Assembly (NCBI RefSeq): GCF_947487515.1 | Contig: NZ_CANKWO010000001.1 | Location: 1,046,844 to 1,110,843 of the forward strand | Direction of reading: 5' to 3' | Source: an uncultured Litoreibacter sp. | Lineage (GTDB): Bacteria > Pseudomonadota > Alphaproteobacteria > Rhodobacterales > Rhodobacteraceae | DNA length: 64,000 nucleotides | Notes under the pieces: model-generated | The model's input: only the letters and a program-made list of their open reading frames with translations | The model's database searches: none | What the model was told of the DNA's origin: nothing | Made by a program: the position numbers and the translations under genes | Shown here: piece after piece, positions 59,364-64,000 of the stretch | Layout of the letters: each line of letters begins with the position of its first letter | Numbering within the stretch: position 1 is the stretch's first letter

Positions 59364-59945
59364 ATGAGAGAGATTACTATAGTGTCATTCGTGAGCTTAG
59401 ACGGTGTGGCGCAGGGGCCTGTTCAGCCAGATGAAGACACATCGGGCGGATTTACGCAAAGCGGCTGGGCCTCTGGTGATCTCGAAGACGCGATGCAGCT
59501 CGTCAATGACGGCCTTATGGACCCGCCCGTTTCCTTCCTATTTGGGCGGAAGACCTACGACATGTTTTCAGCGAGTTGGCCGAACGACAAAACATCACTT
59601 GGCGATCTGTTCAACACATCCAGAAAATATGTGGTTTCATCTTCTTTGACAGAAGGCGCATGGGAAAACTCCGAAATCATTGACGGAGATGTCCTCGAAA
59701 AACTCAAGCAGATCAAGGCCGAGGATGGGCCAAGACTGCAGGTTCATGGCAGTAACGCGCTTATCCAAACACTATTGGCCAACGATTTGGTGGATGAGCT
59801 GCGCCTCCTGACATTCCCTGTTGTGTTGGGGCACGGGCAACGATTGTTTGGAGACGGAACCGCAGCTGCAAAACTCAAGCTTACCTCTTTGACGACCGGA
59901 AAATCTGGTGTCGTGATGAGTATCTACCGGCGCCAAACCGCCTGA
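59364..59945 (+). CDS. dihydrofolate reductase family protein (RibD C-terminal-like)
   Basis: 193 residues. IVSFVSLDGVAQGPVQPDED is the typical start, LFGRKTYDMFSASWPNDKTS the NADPH-binding region, and LLTFPVVLGHGQRLFGDGTA the conserved C-terminus. GGAGGG is seven bases before the ATG. Such proteins look like YyaP/YwjB and use NADPH on unknown substrates; true DHFR is unlikely because the folate-site Asp/Glu is not evident. Follows hxlR after 35 bases. Confidence 0.88.
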   Translation: MREITIVSFVSLDGVAQGPVQPDEDTSGGFTQSGWASGDLEDAMQLVNDGLMDPPVSFLFGRKTYDMFSASWPNDKTSLGDLFNTSRKYVVSSSLTEGAWENSEIIDGDVLEKLKQIKAEDGPRLQVHGSNALIQTLLANDLVDELRLLTFPVVLGHGQRLFGDGTAAAKLKLTSLTTGKSGVVMSIYRRQTA

Positions 59946-60217
59946 TCGTCACCGAAACCTTAATCCGGCAATCCTTACCGAACTCACACGGAACCCGAGA
60001 ATACCAATGGCTGGCTTCAATCGCAGTCCGATTGTTCAGCCACCGCTTGGCATAGACGTGGAAAAATAAAGGGAGATATATTCCCCTTTCCAAAGGCCAC
60101 GTGAGTTAGTCCTCTCGAGGCTTCAGATATATCCATGTATCATAGTCAGCAATACACATGGCGCCAAAAACGGCCTCGGCCTCCTAGCGTCATGTCTCCC
60201 TGTGCTTCCTTATCTTC

Positions 60218-60787
60218 TCAGTCAAGCAAGCGGAGAACTTGCGCGGCAATCGCGTCTTTTTCAGAATCGCTGGGAGAGACGATTCCGTGAATTGAAAGGC
60301 CACTATCTACGGTCGACAACAGGTTAGCGAGCGCATCTACATCGCGGTCCGGCGCGAGTTCACCCGCTGCCTGCGCCTCTTGGAGGTTTTTCAAAAACAG
60401 GTTGCGTGCCTCGCAGTAAACCTCTCGCGCAGCACTGAAGGCATCGCTCGTGACGTTATCTTGCTCAGTGAGCGTGTTGATCATCAGGCACCCATGATAG
60501 GCGTCTCCATAGCTCAACCGTCGGAAATACTCTTGAATGTTTCCCAGACCATGCGGCTTGGCATCAAGTGTTTCACGATATGCGGATAATGTGCCTTGCA
60601 GGTACAAATCCAGTGCCTGCTGGAACAGGCCTTCCTTGCCGCCGAACTCTCCGTACAGGCCAAATCGGTTTACTCCCGTCACCTCTACCAGTTCCGAGAG
60701 GTGCGTACCCTCAAACCCTTTGGCCCAGAAAAGCTCCATCGCCTTCACAAGCACTTCGTCACGGTCATAGCTTTTACGTCTTCCCAT
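60218..60787 (-). CDS. TetR/AcrR-family transcriptional regulator
   Basis: 189 residues from the ATG at MGRRKSYDRDEVLVKAMELF. HTH: FEGTHLSELVEVTGVNRFGL, YGEFGGKEGLFQQALDLYLQ. C-terminal ligand domain with RRLSYGDAYHGCLMINTLTE, typical of the AcrR/YcdC branch with a Cys near the domain start. Divergent from the exported protein gene; about 120 bases between the starts. Likely represses that gene and itself; no clear palindrome seen. Confidence 0.87.
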   Translation of the reverse strand: MGRRKSYDRDEVLVKAMELFWAKGFEGTHLSELVEVTGVNRFGLYGEFGGKEGLFQQALDLYLQGTLSAYRETLDAKPHGLGNIQEYFRRLSYGDAYHGCLMINTLTEQDNVTSDAFSAAREVYCEARNLFLKNLQEAQAAGELAPDRDVDALANLLSTVDSGLSIHGIVSPSDSEKDAIAAQVLRLLD

Positions 60788-60908
60788 GAGCCGAATATCA
60801 CGCGTTGAATGGCTTAGCGCAAGATTTATCACGCTTCGTTCCGAAATAAGTTGACCAGCTTCACGCAGCAGATTATTTCACACCTATCGTTCAGTTATGG
60901 AGAAAATG

Positions 60909-61643
60909 ATGCGTCACAAATTGCTCACTGCAGCCGCGCTGGCATTCACCTTGTCTAGTCAAACCGTCTTTGCGGAAGACACAACTATTCTCGAGATTGC
61001 TTGGTTCAAATTACTTCCCGGCACGCAAGAAACCCGTTTCATCGAGGGTGCCCAGCACGTCCAAGACAAATTCCTGCCGCGGTTCGACGGGCGCATTTAC
61101 CGAGAGTTGCTATCGCAAGAAGGCGGCGACTACTGGATCGATTCTATCCACTGGCGGTCGGTTGGTGATTTCGAAAAAGCTGCGGCAGAGATCCTGACAG
61201 ACCCCGATGGTGCTCCGATTATGGAGTTGATTGACCCCTCTACAATGGCTTGGTTCCACGCCGATCGGGTGCGACACTGGCAGGGTGGCGATGTTCCACA
61301 GGGGGACGGCTATACAGAGCTTCAAGTATTTCGTCTGGTCGCACCGGGATCGGAGATTGAGTTTCTTACGCCAACAACCGACGTTGAATTCCTAGCCTCT
61401 GCCGAGGCAATTCAGGAACAATTGGCCGCGCAATCGGGATTTGTTGACCGCGAACTGTTCCGGACGACAGACGGTTGGTGGCTGGATTTGGTTCACTGGC
61501 ACTCCCATGAGGCCGCCGAAGCCGCGAAGGCAGTCGTTATGGCGGATATGGCCGACATGCAGTCGGCAGCTATGGGGTTTGTGAGCAAGATTGATCCAAA
61601 GAGCCTGAAGACCTTTGGTATGAATCAAAAGCGCGTGTGGTAA
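60909..61643 (+). CDS. exported protein with two antibiotic-biosynthesis-monooxygenase-like repeats
   Basis: About 244 residues. A signal peptide is clear (RHKLLTAAALAFTLSSQTVFA). Then two similar halves: ILEIAWFKLLPGTQETRFIE with DYWIDSIHWRSVGDFEKAA, and LQVFRLVAPGSEIEFL with WWLDLVHWHSHEAAEAAKAV. Each looks like a dimeric alpha/beta barrel (ABM-type) unit. The second ATG of the pair was chosen because GGAG lies six bases upstream; ATGs at 60897 and 60906 are alternatives. Periplasmic; function unknown. Divergent from the TetR gene. Confidence 0.75.
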   Translation: MRHKLLTAAALAFTLSSQTVFAEDTTILEIAWFKLLPGTQETRFIEGAQHVQDKFLPRFDGRIYRELLSQEGGDYWIDSIHWRSVGDFEKAAAEILTDPDGAPIMELIDPSTMAWFHADRVRHWQGGDVPQGDGYTELQVFRLVAPGSEIEFLTPTTDVEFLASAEAIQEQLAAQSGFVDRELFRTTDGWWLDLVHWHSHEAAEAAKAVVMADMADMQSAAMGFVSKIDPKSLKTFGMNQKRVW

Positions 61644-61798
61644 ATTTCCAATACGGTATACAGCAAGACACTGCGTCTTGCGTGATCGGCAAGTGAAGGT
61701 CACATGGCGGCCCTGCGCTGGTATAATCAGCCCAGGGTTTTTGTTGATCGAATTCATGTAGGGACAGCTGTGGCTGCACCAATCAAAAGGAAAGCACC

Positions 61799-62272
61799 AT
61801 GAGCGGGCACATGCCAATTGAAGACATAATTACCTATATGATCGACACTTATGGAGACTCTGTAAGAGAGGATCGCAACTGGGGTGAGCGCGGGGTGTTT
61901 TATAACCCTGATCGCGCGCTCCCCAAAGGTGTGTACCTTCTCACCTTCAAGGAAAGTGATGGCCCCAATGACAAGGCCTCTCGCACCGATCGGGCTGACG
62001 TCTATCGGCTCAACTTGGGAATCTCGAAGCCCGCCTTTCAAGAGCTCTTCGGTGGGATTCCCAAACGGCCGGCAGCCGGTTGCATTGTAGAAACGGGGCA
62101 TGATTTCACTCAGCTAGACCAGATCATGCCGCACCCCGTTTACGGCTGGATGAGTTGGCTTGGCATCTTGAACCCGAGCCCCGAAACCTTTGATCGCATC
62201 AAACCGTTGATCGATGACGCAGTGAAACTGGCCGCCGGTAAGTTTGCGCGACGTATCGCTAGGAAAAAATAG
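61799..62272 (+). CDS. DUF6194 family protein
   Basis: 157 residues, soluble. PIEDIITYMIDTYGDSVRED at the N-terminus, ADVYRLNLGISKPAFQELFG, TQLDQIMPHPVYGWMSWLGI and LNPSPETFDRIKPLIDDAVK: this is the order I associate with DUF6194, found mostly as small genes of unknown role. AAGGAAAG lies before the ATG. Monocistronic by context, 155 bases after the exported-protein gene. Confidence 0.8.
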   Translation: MSGHMPIEDIITYMIDTYGDSVREDRNWGERGVFYNPDRALPKGVYLLTFKESDGPNDKASRTDRADVYRLNLGISKPAFQELFGGIPKRPAAGCIVETGHDFTQLDQIMPHPVYGWMSWLGILNPSPETFDRIKPLIDDAVKLAAGKFARRIARKK

Positions 62273-62418
62273 CGCGTATTGCCACCCTGCTCTCATCCGG
62301 TCTTTCGCTGCGGGCGGGCAATTCGGGCTCACCCAGAGACGGCATTTTGGGGCAGCCGCTGCGAGCTTCCAAAAGTTTCGCGCGCTAGGCGCTTAGGTCT
62401 CCACCCCTGACGCGACAG

Positions 62419-62742
62419 CTAGCGATTCAACTCAATGGCTTGGCGCAAATAGTAGGCACAAACATCTTCCTCAAAGCAGCTCAACTCCAGAACACGGATG
62501 GCCTTGCCAGTTCCGGTTAGCCGCCCCACCGCATCAGTCATTTTCGCCCCTTTCAGAAATCCAACATCAACCCCATGCGGCATGGTTCTAAGATGGCATA
62601 TCCCACCTTTTGCATTTGAGAAGGTCGTGATGCGAGGCTTTTGAGTTTCTTCGATCCCATCCACCTTCAGCAACAGTTCGCGCACTTTCAAAAACAGCTC
62701 CCTGTTGGGGGATTGCATGTCTTTTTCAAACTGGGTGGTCAT
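62419..62742 (-). CDS. DUF1801-like protein
   Basis: 107 residues. FEKDMQSPNRELFLKVRELL, ITTFSNAKGGICHLRTMPHG and a final LELSCFEEDVCAYYLRQAIE. The strand order of a small alpha/beta fold with conserved aromatic/Lys positions resembles DUF1801 (YdhG/YjbR-like) proteins. AGGAGTAATGAG lies near the ATG. Role unknown. No partner adjacent. Confidence 0.72.
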   Translation of the reverse strand: MTTQFEKDMQSPNRELFLKVRELLLKVDGIEETQKPRITTFSNAKGGICHLRTMPHGVDVGFLKGAKMTDAVGRLTGTGKAIRVLELSCFEEDVCAYYLRQAIELNR

Positions 62743-62897
62743 TACTCATTACTCCTTTGTCGATGGGTTTTGATCGGCAACAGATACTTCGGCGATGATT
62801 CAGATCGCGCCTGTAGAGGCTAACAGCTGCGGCACGGGGTATTCCTTCAGCCTTTACCCCTTGTTCTAACCAAACCATCAGCCCCATGTTGTTCCAT

Positions 62898-63821
62898 TCA
62901 TGCGGTTTTTTCGATTGGTAGCAAAATTTGCGCTGTCAAAGAATTGCGTTCCGGGTCACTTGGAGAGGCATAGTAAAATTCGAACATCCAGTCATTGCGC
63001 AGCTGATATCCCGAACGTGGCAGCCAAGACTGAAGCGCCTTGTTCCACGTCATGTGAAGCCTGTCATACCGACCCGTATGTGAAATAGCCGCCCATTCAC
63101 CAGCATCGATGCTGTCGTGCAGATTTCCCCATGCCGAAGTTGGTTTCCGGTCAAAAAGCCCTCCGAAGTTGCCGATAGCTGTAGGATCAGAAAACTCTCG
63201 AGGCCCAGTTTTGAATGCACCACACAGTGACAATAAGTTGGCGGGTCGTTCTGCAATTAGCTGCTTGAGATCATGGGCAATTGAGGCACTGTCAGCGAAG
63301 AAGCTCCCGTTTTTGGTGCCGGCCTGGTGACGGGACAAAAGCCACAGTTTTGGCATGTGCAGTGTATCAACGGATAACGCAAGTTCGGCGGTTGGAACCG
63401 GCTTCAGGAACGGGCGGCTACTCCCAACAGATTGCTGTAGAATTTTGCCACTACCGGCGGCGAATTGTTTGGGCGTTATGCCAAAGTGGCGACTAAATGC
63501 ACGGGTAAATGCGCTGTGCGTCTGAAACCCGCAATCTAGTGCGATCTCGATGAGAGATGTGCGCTCAGGTGCCAAAAGCAATTTTGCTGCTGCCTCCAAG
63601 CGGCGGCTACGAATATAACCCGCGACAGTCTCACCAATATCTTGTGTAAACTTCCGTTGGAAATGAAATGGGGAAACCCCGACTTGAGACGCCACCCAGT
63701 TAATCGTTAGGGTTTTGGACAGATCAGCTTCGATTAGCTCAAGCGAAGCTTGAACGGGGTCATGTTTGGGTTTGAATGAAAGGCTGGGTATCTGCGCCAA
63801 AATCGGTACCTCTCGCCACAA
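62898..63821 (-). CDS. AraC-family regulator with GyrI-like ligand domain
   Basis: 307 residues. The HTH domain is N-terminal (about 20-125): SLELIEADLSKTLTINWVAS, VGVSPFHFQRKFTQDIGETV, YIRSRRLEAAAKLLLAPERT, CGFQTHSAFTRAFSRHFGIT. A GyrI-like effector-binding domain follows (about 140-305; SLCGAFKTGPREFSDPTAIG, WAAISHTGRYDRLHMTWNKA). This order is that of Rob/SoxS-like drug sensors. The frame opens with TTG right after a stop; there is no ribosome site, so the true start is uncertain. Targets unknown. Confidence 0.85.
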   Translation of the reverse strand: MWREVPILAQIPSLSFKPKHDPVQASLELIEADLSKTLTINWVASQVGVSPFHFQRKFTQDIGETVAGYIRSRRLEAAAKLLLAPERTSLIEIALDCGFQTHSAFTRAFSRHFGITPKQFAAGSGKILQQSVGSSRPFLKPVPTAELALSVDTLHMPKLWLLSRHQAGTKNGSFFADSASIAHDLKQLIAERPANLLSLCGAFKTGPREFSDPTAIGNFGGLFDRKPTSAWGNLHDSIDAGEWAAISHTGRYDRLHMTWNKALQSWLPRSGYQLRNDWMFEFYYASPSDPERNSLTAQILLPIEKTA

Positions 63822-64000
63822 GCATCAGAGCGCCAAGCTCAATGCCAATAAGTTCACATTCACCATGGCCCAAAGCAAGAGGTCAAAAGAATGAGCCTAC
63901 CAATCGGTAGCGATATGGTTGCAGAACTGAATAGCGCCAAGTCACCTAGACACCCTGTTGGCTGATATTGCGCTGACTGTTTTCGAAGGCGACAGGCGAC

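Noticed and set aside
1..64000. tRNA genes, rRNA, CRISPR arrays, insertion sequences, phage genes
   Set aside because: Scanned by eye for cloverleaf arms, regular repeats, transposase or integrase motifs; none found.

Overview
The window looks like the chromosome of an alphaproteobacterium of the order Rhodobacterales (Roseobacter group). The pointers are the F0 ATP synthase order atpI-atpB-atpE-b'-b, the order rpsP / rimM / trmD downstream of ffh, a bioMNY biotin transporter in the gene order known from Rhodobacter capsulatus, DUF1523 and long-tailed ribosomal S16 proteins, and a DeoC plus double-domain aldehyde dehydrogenase pair. I saw no tRNA, rRNA, CRISPR array or insertion sequence.

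Layout. 1-6034: partial ABC ATPase, a small orphan gene, rpe, deoC with an aldehyde dehydrogenase fusion, and a water-type aquaporin. 6142-13409: a minus-strand run of nine tightly packed genes (coiled-coil protein, four small membrane proteins, an AAA+ ATPase, two large soluble unknowns, DUF1523). It looks like one functional unit and is the best candidate for an undescribed system. 13565-19296: exported two-domain propeller/phytase-like protein, alpha/beta hydrolase, and an ECF sigma factor followed by a membrane VWA protein. 19367-21920: F0 genes. 21950-25924: ArsR, EamA exporter, LysR/azoreductase pair and two related small membrane proteins. 25939-31396: a chain of five adjacent hairpins, then ffh, GNAT, chorismate mutase, rpsP, bluB, an EVE-domain gene, a 48-residue small gene, rimM and trmD, mostly overlapping or nearly so.

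From 31.7 kb the content becomes accessory. A short plus-strand operon (cupin, SDR, amine oxidase-like) converges on a ten-gene minus-strand set led by a LysR gene: NhaC-type antiporter, UspA, hydantoinase A and B, FAD oxidoreductase, HpaI aldolase, aminotransferase, uronate dehydrogenase-like enzyme and SDR. Many start/stop overlaps show coordinated translation; the most economical reading is an uptake and catabolic pathway for a cyclic amide or amino-acid-like compound, ending in aldol cleavage. Next come a MarR/EamA/NAD(P)-binding set with two palindromic operators, a DUF1499 protein, and a nitrilase interrupted by one in-frame TAG beside its divergent AraC gene. An acyl-CoA ligase/thiolase pair then converges on bioM-bioN-bioY-nitroreductase-MOSC. 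The last 6.5 kb holds small stress or resistance-type genes (SRPBCC, VOC, HxlR, DHFR-like, TetR, DUF6194, DUF1801, AraC-GyrI).

All functions come from reading motifs and gene context by eye; no database search was run. Start codons were chosen from Shine-Dalgarno spacing, overlaps and family length, and remain uncertain where stated.
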